Shown here: positions 1 through 7,825 of the stretch, piece by piece
Layout: every line of letters starts with the position of its first letter
How positions within the stretch are numbered: position 1 is the first letter of the stretch
Assembly (NCBI RefSeq): GCF_000292525.1
Contig: NZ_AEYF01000005.1
Span: 1 to 64,000 of the forward strand
Source of the DNA: Rhizobium sp. CCGE 510
GTDB taxonomy: Bacteria; Pseudomonadota; Alphaproteobacteria; Rhizobiales; Rhizobiaceae
Direction: 5' to 3'
DNA: 64,000 bases
Notes under the pieces: generated by a model
Database searches by the model: none
Seen by the model: the letters and a program-made list of their open reading frames with translations, nothing else
Told to the model about the DNA's origin: nothing
Position numbers and translations under genes: made by a program

Positions 1-240
1 TCATCCGGCTGCCGCAACCTTCTCCCCGCCAGCGGGGAGAAGGAGATATGCCGCACCGTCTCCGTCAACCTCAACGCTACGTTTGGCTCGTCCCCTCGCC
101 CCGCTTGCGGGGAGAGGGTTAGGGTGAGGGGCATTGGCACCCTCCGTCATGCTCGGCCTTGAGCCGAGCATCCACGCGGCACTCACCTGCAGCCGTGGCA
201 TGGATCCTCGGGTCAAGCCCGAGGATAACGGAGAGTGAGG
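1..240. repeat. cluster of rhizobial intergenic dyad repeats
   Basis: No gene is visible in 1-362. The first 240 bases are a mosaic of short perfect dyads: a 12-base arm pair at 18-29/32-43 (CCTTCTCCCCGC), a G/C-rich imperfect copy near 93-116, ATGCTCGGC/GCCGAGCAT at 149-157/163-171, and ATCCTCGGG/CCCGAGGAT at 204-212/218-226. Elements of this kind are widespread between genes in Rhizobiaceae. The first hairpin could also end transcription from a gene to the left, but no T-run follows it. From 241 to 362 lies the presumed promoter of the LysR gene. Confidence 0.7.
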
Positions 241-295
241 TAAGCTTCTCGCCAAACTCGCCCATCCAACCAGCAATACTCCGACAGCAAAACTG

Positions 296-345
296 ACCGG
301 TTGATCCGGTTAAGTAAAATGATATTTTTCGGCCTTTCGATAACC
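296..345. promoter_or_regulatory. candidate LysR/PcaQ-type half-sites upstream of the LysR gene
   Basis: GGTTAA (308-313) and ATAACC (340-345) lie just upstream of the LysR start at 363, and an imperfect direct repeat of GGTT also occurs at 299-311. PcaQ of related bacteria is reported to bind paired ATAACC and GGTTAA half-sites; here they are present in the opposite order and wider apart. The link to autoregulation is therefore only an inference. Confidence 0.25.
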
Positions 346-362
346 CTGGAGTTATGTGAGCG

Positions 363-1271
363 ATGATCGACAGCCGCGTCAAGTTTCGCCATCTGCAGAC
401 CTTTGTCGAGGTGGCGCGGCAAAAGAGCGTCATGAAGGCAGCCGAATTGCTGCATGTCAGCCAGCCGGCGGTCACCAAGACGATCCGCGAACTGGAACAG
501 GCGCTGGGTGTCGACGTGTTCGAGCGCGATGGCCGCGGTATCAAGATCACCCGCTACGGCGAAGTCTTTCTGCGCCATGCCGGAGCGGCGCTGACGGCGC
601 TGCGCCAGGGTCTCGATTCCGTCTCGCAGGAGCAGTTTTCCGATGCGCCGCCGATCCGGATCGGGGCGCTGCCGACGGTGTCGTCGCGCATCATGCCGCG
701 GGCGATGGAACTCTTCCTCAAAGAGAGGACCTGGAGCCGGGTGAAGATCGTCACCGGCGAGAATGCGGTGCTGCTGGAGCAGCTTCGCGTCGGCGATCTC
801 GATGTTGTCGTCGGACGCTTGGCCGGGGCGGAGAAGATGGCGGGCTTTTCCTTCGAGCATCTCTATTCCGAGCAGGTGGTGTTTGCCGTGCGCGGCGGCC
901 ACCCGCTGCTCGACGGCAGGCAATCTTTGTTTTCAGGTCTCGGCGACTACACGGTACTGATGCCGACCCGGGGTTCGATCATCCGGCCGGTGGTCGAAAA
1001 CTTCCTCATCGCCAACGGCGTCTCCAGCCTGCCGAACCAGATTGAGACGGTGTCGGATGCCTTCGGCCGCGCTTTCCTTCGCTCGAGCGACGCGATCTGG
1101 ATCATATCCAACGGCGTCGTGGCCGGCGATGTCGCCGACGGGCGGCTGGCGCTTCTGCCGGTCGATACCGGCGAGACCAAAGGGCCGGTCGGGTTGACGA
1201 TGCGCGCCGATGCCGTGCCGTCGCTGCCGCAATCGATCCTGATGCAGACGATCCGCGAGGCGGCTCTTTAA
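363..1271 (+). CDS. pcaQ: LysR-family transcriptional regulator, PcaQ-like
   Basis: A 302-residue LysR-type regulator. The N-terminal winged helix-turn-helix runs from about residue 5 to 65 (FRHLQTFVEVARQ, then SQPAVTKTIRELE as recognition helix) and the periplasmic-binding-protein-like effector domain from about 95 to 300. The N-terminus resembles PcaQ, activator of the protocatechuate branch of the beta-ketoadipate pathway, which responds to beta-carboxy-cis,cis-muconate. In relatives pcaQ is divergent from pcaDCHGB, but the 362 bases to the left contain only repeats, so the target genes are not seen. It could be a PcaQ paralogue with another ligand. ATG at 363 gives a normal family length. 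Confidence 0.65.
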   Translation: MIDSRVKFRHLQTFVEVARQKSVMKAAELLHVSQPAVTKTIRELEQALGVDVFERDGRGIKITRYGEVFLRHAGAALTALRQGLDSVSQEQFSDAPPIRIGALPTVSSRIMPRAMELFLKERTWSRVKIVTGENAVLLEQLRVGDLDVVVGRLAGAEKMAGFSFEHLYSEQVVFAVRGGHPLLDGRQSLFSGLGDYTVLMPTRGSIIRPVVENFLIANGVSSLPNQIETVSDAFGRAFLRSSDAIWIISNGVVAGDVADGRLALLPVDTGETKGPVGLTMRADAVPSLPQSILMQTIREAAL

Positions 1272-1328
1272 ATTCGCTTGATGAATGCCCAAATTTGAAC
1301 TATGTCTAATTCAAGACAGGAGGCTTTC

Positions 1329-1850
1329 ATGCAGCAGGCGCGACGGGAGCAACGGGAAGACCAGGGGCCACAGCGGCTGGAAATGGAGCGGTTTGCTCCG
1401 GCAAACCGCAAGAGGTTGAGCGCCCCGGCCCTGCGAACCTTTCTGGCGATCGCCGATCTCTGGGGGCTGAGCGAGGAGCAGCGTCTGCTCATGCTCGGTT
1501 ATCCCTCCCGGTCGACCTACCACAATTGGGCCAAACAGGCGCGCGAGCATGGCGCTTTCACGCTCGATGTCGATACGCTGACCCGCATCTCAGCCGTGCT
1601 CGGCATCCATCAGGCGCTCGGCGTGCTTTTTTCCGATGAACACGCCGGCGTCGCCTGGCTACGCACGCCGCACCAGGCGCCGGTTTTCGGCGGCCATCCG
1701 CCGCTTGAGATCGTGACCAGCGGGACCCAGGACGGGTTGATGACCGTCCGGCGGTTTCTCGACGGCGCCCGCGGTGGTCTCTACATGCAGCCGAATATGC
1801 TCGACGAAGCCTTCACGCCCTACGAAGATACGGACATCGTCTTCCGGTGA
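1329..1850 (+). CDS. Xre/MbcA/ParS-type antitoxin of a RES toxin-antitoxin pair
   Basis: A 173-residue protein. Its C-terminal third (about 115-173) resembles the MbcA/ParS/Xre toxin-binding domain (DUF2384 group) that pairs with RES toxins; the middle holds a helix-turn-helix-like stretch around GYPSRSTYHNWAKQ. I chose ATG 1329 because AGGAGG stands at 1318-1323; an in-frame ATG at 1302 lacks such a site. The stop overlaps the toxin start by four bases (GTGA at 1847-1850), typical of translational coupling. Family knowledge: the antitoxin neutralises the toxin and represses its own operon. Here the function rests on the pairing plus the domain resemblance. Confidence 0.8.
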   Translation: MQQARREQREDQGPQRLEMERFAPANRKRLSAPALRTFLAIADLWGLSEEQRLLMLGYPSRSTYHNWAKQAREHGAFTLDVDTLTRISAVLGIHQALGVLFSDEHAGVAWLRTPHQAPVFGGHPPLEIVTSGTQDGLMTVRRFLDGARGGLYMQPNMLDEAFTPYEDTDIVFR

Positions 1851-2518
1851 GCGATCGTTTTGCAGAGGCGCCGCGTCCGTCATACCGGCTGATCCCGTCG
1901 CAATTTCCGCCGATCGGGCTTTTCGAGACGGTGACACGGGCGGCCGATCTCGAAGCCGTGATGGATCTGGCCGGCTGGACCAACGATCGTCTCGTTGCCG
2001 ACCGCATCCACAGGCTTCCCGAAGATGAATGGGTTTATGGCATGCCGAACGCCAGCATCGTCATGGCGGCATTCCTGCATGTCGCGCCGGGAGGAATGCG
2101 GTTCAACGGCCCGGATCTCGGTGCCTGGTACGCCGCCGACCATCTCCACACGGCCGCCGCCGAGGTCGGCCATCATCTCCGGCGTGAAGCTGTCGCGCGC
2201 GGTGTGGCGACGATGGCGCGCACCTATCGAAGCTACGCCGCCACCCTGATTGGCGACTATCTCGACATTCGCGGCGAACAGACGCTGCGGCCCGATGTCT
2301 ATGACGGCACGAGTTATGCAGCGTCGCAGGTCTTGGGCGAAGGGGTGCGTGCGAGTGGCGGCGTCGGCATCCTCTATGACAGCGTTCGGCTGAGAGGCGG
2401 CGTCAACGTTGCCGCGCACCGGCCGCGCAATATTCGCGATGTGGTACAGGCCGATCACTTCGAGATCACCGTTTCCGCCACGGACCGGCGCATCGATGTC
2501 AGGAAGCTTGCACCCTAG
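1847..2518 (+). CDS. RES-domain toxin (NAD-degrading type)
   Basis: A 223-residue RES-domain protein starting at GTG 1847, overlapping the antitoxin stop. The fold is indicated by YRLIPSQFPP near residue 13, RTYRSYAATL near 125 and ILYDSVR near 170, which hold the Arg and Ser residues this family uses. Characterised RES toxins (MbcT, ParT and Xre-RES pairs) cleave or phosphorolyse NAD+, or ADP-ribosylate a metabolic enzyme; which reaction applies cannot be told from sequence. Its 3' end overlaps the convergent hydrolase gene by four bases (CTAG at 2515-2518). Confidence 0.8.
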   Translation: MSDRFAEAPRPSYRLIPSQFPPIGLFETVTRAADLEAVMDLAGWTNDRLVADRIHRLPEDEWVYGMPNASIVMAAFLHVAPGGMRFNGPDLGAWYAADHLHTAAAEVGHHLRREAVARGVATMARTYRSYAATLIGDYLDIRGEQTLRPDVYDGTSYAASQVLGEGVRASGGVGILYDSVRLRGGVNVAAHRPRNIRDVVQADHFEITVSATDRRIDVRKLAP

Positions 2519-3153
2519 ATGACGAGGCGTTCGGCCCATGCCTTTACCGCCTTGGCCATCGTGGCAAGGTGATCGGCGCTGGAAAAACCGGAGATCGTCT
2601 TGCGCGGCTTGAGGTCGTGATCGCCGTCCTCGAGCCACAGCATCTCGATCCTGTCGGATAGGTCGTAGCCCGGCACCTCGTCTCGCGTACCGAATTCGTC
2701 GCGCGTTCCCTGGCAGATTAAAGCAGGCGTCGTCAGCCCCTTGAGATGGGCGGTGCGCAGCTTCTCCGGCTGGCCGGGTGGATGAAAGGGATAGCCGAGG
2801 CAGAGCAGCCCGGCGATCTTTTGCTGACGGTAGAGGTCGTCTGCAACCATGCTGGCGACCCGGCCGCCCATCGACTTGCCGCCGATGATAAGAGGGCCGC
2901 TGGCGCCGAGCTCGGTAATGGCCGCATGATATTCGGGATTGAGCGTTTCGGCGCGCGGCGGCGGCTTGCGGCCCCCGGTGCGGCGCGCGGCCATGTAGGC
3001 GAATTCGAACCTGACGACACGGAAGCCGACTGCAGCGAGCGCTATCGCCGCCGCCGTCATTGATGCCGAATCCATCGGGGCGCCGGCGCCATGCGCCAGC
3101 AGGATGGTGAAGCGCGCATCCTGCGGCCCCTGCAGCAGAAACCTGTCCAGCAT
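2515..3153 (-). CDS. alpha/beta hydrolase of the KANL3/Tex30 type
   Basis: A 212-residue small alpha/beta hydrolase. LLAHGAGAPMDS near residue 20 is the oxyanion-loop region, GGKSMGGR near 88 holds the nucleophile elbow (Ser within GKSMGG), an Asp follows in GTRDEFG and a His in DGDHDLKP, completing a plausible Ser-Asp-His triad. I chose the ATG at 3153 because GGAGG stands six bases upstream on the minus strand; an in-frame ATG lies ten codons further out. No signal peptide is present, so it is cytoplasmic. Substrate is unknown; members are annotated as dienelactone-hydrolase-like or as serine esterases. Confidence 0.8.
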   Translation of the reverse strand: MLDRFLLQGPQDARFTILLAHGAGAPMDSASMTAAAIALAAVGFRVVRFEFAYMAARRTGGRKPPPRAETLNPEYHAAITELGASGPLIIGGKSMGGRVASMVADDLYRQQKIAGLLCLGYPFHPPGQPEKLRTAHLKGLTTPALICQGTRDEFGTRDEVPGYDLSDRIEMLWLEDGDHDLKPRKTISGFSSADHLATMAKAVKAWAERLVI

Positions 3154-3222
3154 CGGCAATCCTCCATCCGTCATCGGAACCATGTCGACGGCCGTGACTT
3201 CTTACCTGAAAGGAGACAGACA

Positions 3223-3405
3223 ATGTCGACGAATGACGAAAACGTAAAGCCCGAGCAGCGTCGACCCAAGGATGTCAGCGCCGTTCCCGAGAAGCCGGAG
3301 CCCGCCGACGCTGAATCGATGGCGCCACCGACGGTGCAGCCGGCCGGAGCGAGCGACAAAAGCGAACGGCCGGTGGTCAACCCAGTCACCGGAGTGGCGT
3401 TTTAG
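3223..3405 (+). CDS. small polar hypothetical protein
   Basis: A 60-residue protein very rich in Pro, Glu, Lys and Ala, with no hydrophobic segment and probably disordered. ATG 3223 is preceded by AGGAGA at 3211-3216, a good ribosome binding site, and the gene is divergent from the hydrolase with about 70 bases between starts. I do not recognise a family. Strong initiation signals and a downstream terminator (3535-3568) support that it is real. Confidence 0.6.
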   Translation: MSTNDENVKPEQRRPKDVSAVPEKPEPADAESMAPPTVQPAGASDKSERPVVNPVTGVAF

Positions 3406-3436
3406 CGATTGCTTCGATTACCGTACAGGCCGTCCC

Positions 3437-3568
3437 TTGAAACCCCAGCCGGAAGGGTCCATATACCGCTCCTGCCTGAAAAATGGATGCGCGTGGTATC
3501 GACGTCGTCGAACCGTTCGCTGTCCGACAGGATAAGGGCGCTCCCCGCAAGGGTCGAGCGCCCTTTTT
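3437..3568 (+). ncRNA. candidate small RNA with promoter and intrinsic terminator
   Basis: A possible promoter, TTGAAA (3437-3442) then CATATA with 17 bases between, would start transcription near 3475. It would end at the hairpin 3535-3564 plus T-run, giving an untranslated RNA of roughly 95 bases. No convincing reading frame lies between. It could equally be the long 3' untranslated region of the 60-residue gene. No known RNA family was recognised. Confidence 0.3.
3535..3568 (+). terminator. Rho-independent terminator
   Basis: AGGGCGCTC (3535-3543) pairs perfectly with GAGCGCCCT (3556-3564) across a 12-base loop, followed by a T-run to 3568. It ends either the 60-residue gene or the candidate small RNA. 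Confidence 0.8.
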
Positions 3569-3651
3569 GCTTTCAGACACAAGGCAGATTGGGGTTCCGC
3601 TTTCGTCGTGACGGAGACGATCGGGAACTCCCACCATAATCTATATAGCAC

Positions 3652-3768
3652 TTCGGAATCCCGAAATTGGTTGCGGGATTGAAATCATTACACATTCCTG
3701 GCGACCACACCGCGCGAAAACGCGGCGGATTTCGGAATCCCGAAGCGGCGGAATTTCGGGATTCCGAA
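3652..3768. promoter_or_regulatory. three copies of a 14-base near-palindrome upstream of the DUF899 gene
   Basis: TTCGGAATCCCGAA occurs at 3652-3665 and 3731-3744, and its reverse complement TTCGGGATTCCGAA at 3755-3768. Each copy is itself almost palindromic (TTCGG-N4-CCGAA). The second and third form a perfect inverted pair separated by ten bases. The cluster ends 150 bases before the DUF899 start at 3918. Three near-identical operator-like sites suggest a regulator that binds cooperatively; no regulator gene is adjacent. The inverted pair could alternatively act as a hairpin. The rest of the 3569-3917 gap shows no gene. Confidence 0.55.
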
Positions 3769-3917
3769 GTGGGATTTTTATTCCGCGTTTTTTTAGGTGG
3801 CGCTGTCGATTTTCGCATCTGCCGTTCGTCATTCCAACGATGTGCTGCCATTTCCTTTGCGGCTCAGCACATTATTTGCGCGTCAGAAAAGACGCGCGGC
3901 CAACAAGGAGGAAGGTC

Positions 3918-4619
3918 ATGGATAGTCAGTATCTGGTATCCGCCGCCGTGCTTGCGGCGAGGAACGGTGTTCGGTTCCCCAATGAGAGCGAGGCCTATCG
4001 CAGCGCCCGCGACGCGCTGCTCACCGAAGAGATCGAATTGCGCCGTCATATCGAGCGGGTGGCGGTACAGCGCCGGGCACTGCCGCCAGGCGGCGAGGTG
4101 ACGAAGGAATACCACTTCGAGGGTGCCGACGGACCGATATCCTTTGCCGAACTCTTCGCCGACAAGGACACGCTGATCATCTACAGCTACATGTTCGGCC
4201 CGGAGCGTGAGCGCCCATGCCCGATGTGCACCTCGCTGCTGTCGGCCTGGGATGGCGAGGTGCCTGATATCCAGCAGCGCGCTGCACTGGCGGTTGTCGC
4301 GCTTTCGCCGATCGGCAGGCTGCTTGCCTTCAAGAAGGAACGCGGCTGGCACCACCTGCCGCTTTATTCCGACATGACGAGGGATTACAGCCGCGACTAT
4401 CACGCCATCGGCAGGGGCGGCGGCGATGACGCTGCCTTCAACGTTTTCACGCGGCGCGATGGCACTATTCGCCATTTCTGGAGCGGGGAAATGGGCGGAG
4501 TGACCGCCGATCCCGGCGAGGATCCGCGCGGCGCGCCTGACCTGATGCCGCTCTGGACGGTGCTCGATTGCACGCCAGAGGGCCGGGCGCCGGATTGGTA
4601 TCCGAAACTGTCTTACTAA
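3918..4619 (+). CDS. DUF899-family thioredoxin-fold protein
   Basis: A 233-residue protein of the DUF899 group, which has a thioredoxin-like fold. Visible family features are FGPERERPCPMCTSLL near residue 95, with the CPMC cysteine pair at the redox-site position, the YHAIGRGG segment near 160 and an aromatic C-terminus. ATG 3918 is preceded by AGGAGG; an in-frame ATG at 3840 would add 26 unconvincing residues. Biochemical function is unknown; a disulphide or peroxide role is an inference from the fold. Its last 90 bases are repeated at 5681-5770. Confidence 0.8.
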   Translation: MDSQYLVSAAVLAARNGVRFPNESEAYRSARDALLTEEIELRRHIERVAVQRRALPPGGEVTKEYHFEGADGPISFAELFADKDTLIIYSYMFGPERERPCPMCTSLLSAWDGEVPDIQQRAALAVVALSPIGRLLAFKKERGWHHLPLYSDMTRDYSRDYHAIGRGGGDDAAFNVFTRRDGTIRHFWSGEMGGVTADPGEDPRGAPDLMPLWTVLDCTPEGRAPDWYPKLSY

Positions 4620-4745
4620 GGGACCGTTTGAAAACGGGCTGGCTGTTCGAGGCAGCCCATGATTCGAGCTTCCGATGCGGACATGAGACGGCCCGGATGG
4701 CCGCCGTCAGGAAGAAGAGTAGTCGACACATTGGAGATTGGAAAC

Positions 4746-5183
4746 ATGGCGCTCAAGCGAATGGACAACGTCGGAATCGTCGTCGAAGACCTCACAGCGG
4801 CGGTTGATTTCTTTCGCGTACTCGGCCTCGAGCTCGAAGGGCGGGCCGAGATCGAAGGAGAATGGGCCGGACGTATCACCGGACTGGGCGATCAGCATGT
4901 CGAGATTGCCATGATGCGCACACCGGATGGACACAGCCGGGTCGAACTCTCCCGCTTCCTCGCTCCTGATGTCATCGCAGATCATCGGAACGCGCCGGTC
5001 AACGCCTTAGGCTACCTTCGCGTCATGTTCACCGTCGATGATATCGACGAGACGCTTGACAGGCTCCGCGCGTGCGGCGCGCAGCTTGTCGGCGAACTCG
5101 TCCAGTATAAGGACGCGTACCGGCTCTGCTATATTCGTGGGCCGGAAGGGATTCTCATCGGCCTTGCCCAAGAACTCAGCTGA
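4746..5183 (+). CDS. VOC-family (glyoxalase/bleomycin-resistance fold) protein
   Basis: A 145-residue vicinal-oxygen-chelate protein with two beta-alpha-beta-beta-beta repeats: MDNVGIVVEDLTAAVDFF at the start and GYLRVMFTVDDIDETLDRL in the second half, ending YIRGPEGILIGLAQ. Possible metal ligands include His in QHVEIA and the late Glu in GPEG. The family spans glyoxalase I, extradiol dioxygenases and antibiotic-binding proteins, so substrate cannot be assigned. It lies between the DUF899 gene and a truncated J-domain gene, inside a duplicated segment. Confidence 0.8.
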   Translation: MALKRMDNVGIVVEDLTAAVDFFRVLGLELEGRAEIEGEWAGRITGLGDQHVEIAMMRTPDGHSRVELSRFLAPDVIADHRNAPVNALGYLRVMFTVDDIDETLDRLRACGAQLVGELVQYKDAYRLCYIRGPEGILIGLAQELS

Positions 5184-5219
5184 GCGCAATAGGCCGACAT
5201 CTCCAGGCGCCGGCCGCCG

Positions 5220-5682
5220 TCAGCCGGTGGAGCGGTTTCTCGATGTCTCTGCCCATTCGATGTTGGCGACCGCGGCATCCGGCAGCGGTGGCGGATCGAT
5301 GTCGTAGATATAGCCGGCGAGCATGTCGGCGGCGCATTCGGCTGCCTTGATCTTCGCCTCGGTTTCCGCGACTGCCTTCGAAATCGCCTCGACGCGGGCG
5401 CGGAACATATGGGCGAGGACATCGCGGCCGGAGTGTTTGCCGAGCCGTTCCAGATGCAGCCCGATGCGCGAGGCATGGCGCTCCAGTTCGCTCTTGCTGA
5501 ACCGCGCCTTACGCAGTTCCTCGGAGAGGCTGTCCTGCATGACGGCGACGGGATCGAAACTTCCAGGTGCGCGCTCGCCGAGCACCGCATCGGTGACGAG
5601 CTTCTCGATCATGACAAGCGCCTGCAGCTCGGCGGCATCGGCGAATTCGACGTCGTAGCCGGTATCGTCGTAGACTTTGCGG
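5220..5682 (-). pseudogene. truncated copy of a J-domain protein gene (C-terminal part only)
   Basis: This stretch is a close copy of the 3' part of the J-domain gene at 8627-9256, from the residues KVYDDTGYDVEF to the C-terminal ETSRNRSTG, with scattered substitutions. The J-domain with its HPD motif is missing. At about 5681 the homology ends and sequence from the 3' end of the DUF899 gene begins in the other orientation. The frame stays open leftward without stops, so a chimeric product cannot be excluded, but no plausible native start is visible. Confidence 0.8.
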
Positions 5683-5770
5683 CGCGCCTGACCTGATGCC
5701 GCTCTGGACGGTGCTCGATTGCACTCCAGAGGGCCGGGCGCCGGACTGGTATCCGAAACTGTCTTCCTGA
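5681..5770 (+). pseudogene. detached copy of the DUF899 gene 3' end
   Basis: These 90 bases match 4530-4619, the last codons and stop of the DUF899 gene, with four differences by my count; the stop is TGA instead of TAA. Similarity stops straight after the stop codon. The fragment has no start and abuts the truncated J-domain copy at about 5681, marking a recombination joint. Confidence 0.85.
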
Positions 5771-5847
5771 GTTCCGACGGACCCATGGACAGGAACTGGT
5801 GAGGGACACCTGTGTCTTGCCAACAAGGCGATATTTTCATTTTAAGC

Positions 5848-5876
5848 AAAAAAGGGGAGCACCGGTGGCGCTCCCC
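5848..5876 (-). terminator. Rho-independent terminator of the fsr-ogt operon
   Basis: Read leftward, GGGGAGC-GCCACCGGT-GCTCCCC is followed by a run of six T (the A-run 5848-5853 on the plus strand). It lies about 70 bases beyond the ogt stop and would end the leftward operon. Confidence 0.85.
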
Positions 5877-5947
5877 AGTTGGGGGAGAATGGAGTGCCTC
5901 CCCGGGATCAAAGAGGCTGTTAGGCACATGTCGCTAAACCGGTCTGT

Positions 5948-6508
5948 TCAAACGAAGAGAAGCTTTGCTCCGTTTTCATGATCGAGGAGCCATCTTTTGC
6001 GCGAAAGGCCGCTCCCATACCCCGTCAATGAGGCATCGGATCCGATCACCCTATGGCACGGGACGACGATGTTTATGAAGTTCGCTCCATTCGCCGCGCC
6101 CACTGCCCGGGTACCGGCCGGATTCCCGACGCGGAGGGCAAGCTCTGCGTAGCTGATCGTTGAACCAGGCGGAATCAGACAAAGTTGCTCCCACACCTTG
6201 ATCTGAAATGGGGTTCCGCTGGTTTTCACGCGTACGTTTGCAAGGGCGTTGAGGTCACCATCAAAATAGGCCTCCAGGGCTTCGTGGGACGGGCTTCGCT
6301 GGTTGATGGCTCGGTTTATCAAGCCATTGATGCCGAAATGGCGGATCAAAAGCTTGTTCATCCGCTCCGACAGATCTTCCCAATCCGCCAGACGAAGTGT
6401 CCCGTCTTCCTCACTGAAAAGGATGAGGGTTCCGATAGGTGTGCTCAGATGCTCGGTGAGAAGTGTTACCTTTTTCACAGTGCCGCCATGAGAGTTCGCC
6501 GGCATCAT
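5948..6508 (-). CDS. ogt: O6-alkylguanine-DNA alkyltransferase (methylated-DNA-protein cysteine methyltransferase)
   Basis: A 186-residue suicide repair protein that moves the alkyl group from O6-alkylguanine to its own cysteine. The diagnostic IVVPCHRVIG motif places the acceptor at Cys151; GTPFQIKVWEQLCLIPPG and SYAELALRVGNPAGTRAVGAANGAN precede it as in Ogt/Ada proteins. There is no Ada N-terminal regulatory half. The start overlaps the upstream exporter stop by four bases (ATGA at 6505-6508), so it is the second gene of a coupled leftward operon. A second in-frame ATG lies immediately after the first. Confidence 0.93.
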   Translation of the reverse strand: MMPANSHGGTVKKVTLLTEHLSTPIGTLILFSEEDGTLRLADWEDLSERMNKLLIRHFGINGLINRAINQRSPSHEALEAYFDGDLNALANVRVKTSGTPFQIKVWEQLCLIPPGSTISYAELALRVGNPAGTRAVGAANGANFINIVVPCHRVIGSDASLTGYGSGLSRKRWLLDHENGAKLLFV

Positions 6509-7707
6509 GCTTTGATTTCCCGCACATTCGGGAGGAAAATGGTGAGGATGCCGATCGCCGGAAGGAAGGCGCAGATATCGAATACGAAAACTATGCCCTT
6601 CCAGTCAGCCAATGCGCCAAGCATCGCCGCGCCGATACCACCAATCCCGAAAATGAATCCGAAGAACAGCCCGGAAACCATTCCAACCCGGCCTGGCATC
6701 AGCTCCTGCCCATAGACAACGATCGCCGGAAACGCGGAAGCGAGGACGAAACCTATGATAGCGCTCAAGGCAACTGTCGGGACAAGACCGACGTGTGGAA
6801 GAACCAGAGTGAAGGGAAGAACCCCTAGAATGGAAACCCAAATCACCAGTTTCCGGCCGAGCCTGTCGCCGATCGGCCCGCCAGCGATCGTGCCGGCCGC
6901 AACCGCCCCGAAGAACACAAACTGGTAAAGCTGTGCATCCCGAGTGCTCAAGCCGAACTTTTCCATCAGGTAGAAGATGTAATAGCTCGTGAAGGCGGCG
7001 AGGTAGATGTATTTCGAAAACAGCAGAGCAATCAGCACCGCCATGACGGCCAACACTTTTTTTCGGGAAACGGTCGAGTGTCGAACCACAGCGCCAGCTT
7101 TCGGGCGTTCCGCGTGGCCATTCTGTTTGTACCAGCGACCCAGAGCCGTCAGGATAATCATGCCTGCCAACGCAGCCAGAGCGAACCATGCAAGGCCGTC
7201 TTGCCCCCGCGGAAGGATTATGAACGCCGCAGCGAGCGGGCCCACAGCTGACCCGAAATTGCCGCCGACCTGAAACAGGGATTGTGCCAGGCCGTGCGAA
7301 CCACCTGAAGCCAGACGAGCTATCCGGGAGGTTTCCGGATGAAAGATCGATGAGCCAAGCCCCAGCAATACCCCGCCCGCAAGCAGCACCTCGTAACTTG
7401 GGGCATAGGCAAGGGTGATGAGGCCTAACATGGAAGATGCCATGCCGACTGGGAGTGAATACGGCATAGGCCGCCGATCTGTATATGCCCCAATGAACGG
7501 CTGCAGAATTGACGCCGTCAGGTTGTAGACGAGAGTCAGCATTCCGATTTGCGCGAACGAAAGCGTAAAATTGCTTTGCAAGATCGGGTAAACGGCAGGA
7601 AGCAGAGCCTGCATCATGTCATTTAGAAAATGACATAAGCTGGCTGCACCCAGAACCGAGAAGACTGCCGCTTCGGTTTTAATGGGCGGTGACGTAGCAA
7701 TCGACAT
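6505..7707 (-). CDS. MFS exporter of the Fsr (fosmidomycin-resistance) type
   Basis: A 400-residue inner-membrane protein with about twelve hydrophobic helices. The segment GSSIFHPETSRIARLASGG followed by HGLAQSLFQVGGNFG is characteristic of the Fsr subgroup of major-facilitator exporters, as are AAGTIAGGPIGDRLGRK in the second half and the short N-terminus. E. coli Fsr exports fosmidomycin; the natural substrate here is unknown. It is first gene of a two-gene operon with ogt and is divergent from an AraC-type regulator, its probable controller. Confidence 0.88.
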   Translation of the reverse strand: MSIATSPPIKTEAAVFSVLGAASLCHFLNDMMQALLPAVYPILQSNFTLSFAQIGMLTLVYNLTASILQPFIGAYTDRRPMPYSLPVGMASSMLGLITLAYAPSYEVLLAGGVLLGLGSSIFHPETSRIARLASGGSHGLAQSLFQVGGNFGSAVGPLAAAFIILPRGQDGLAWFALAALAGMIILTALGRWYKQNGHAERPKAGAVVRHSTVSRKKVLAVMAVLIALLFSKYIYLAAFTSYYIFYLMEKFGLSTRDAQLYQFVFFGAVAAGTIAGGPIGDRLGRKLVIWVSILGVLPFTLVLPHVGLVPTVALSAIIGFVLASAFPAIVVYGQELMPGRVGMVSGLFFGFIFGIGGIGAAMLGALADWKGIVFVFDICAFLPAIGILTIFLPNVREIKA

Positions 7708-7825
7708 TCAACAACCTCGATAGCGAAGAGTGGAGCGGTTGCCCCATCGTGCAGTCCAGTTTAAGGCTCGGTTCGATACCCATCCACCGATGTTGGGCCT
7801 CAATGTTACGAAAGTGGGCCATGGC
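7708..7825. promoter_or_regulatory. divergent promoter region of exporter operon and AraC gene
   Basis: About 118 bases separate the exporter start from the AraC start chosen here. An open frame continues upstream of 7826 to 7730, so the regulator might be longer and the shared promoter region shorter. I could not pick out convincing -35/-10 boxes or an operator. Confidence 0.35.

Noticed and set aside
1..240. Dyads at the window start as a CRISPR array
   Set aside because: The dyads differ from one another and are not regularly spaced direct repeats.
5220..5927. Chimeric leftward protein starting beyond the DUF899 fragment
   Set aside because: The frame is open by chance across the DUF899 tail; no ribosome binding site or J-domain is present, so a pseudogene is the simpler call.
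7769..7790. GGTTCGATACC resembling a tRNA T-arm
   Set aside because: No acceptor stem, anticodon arm or D-arm around it.
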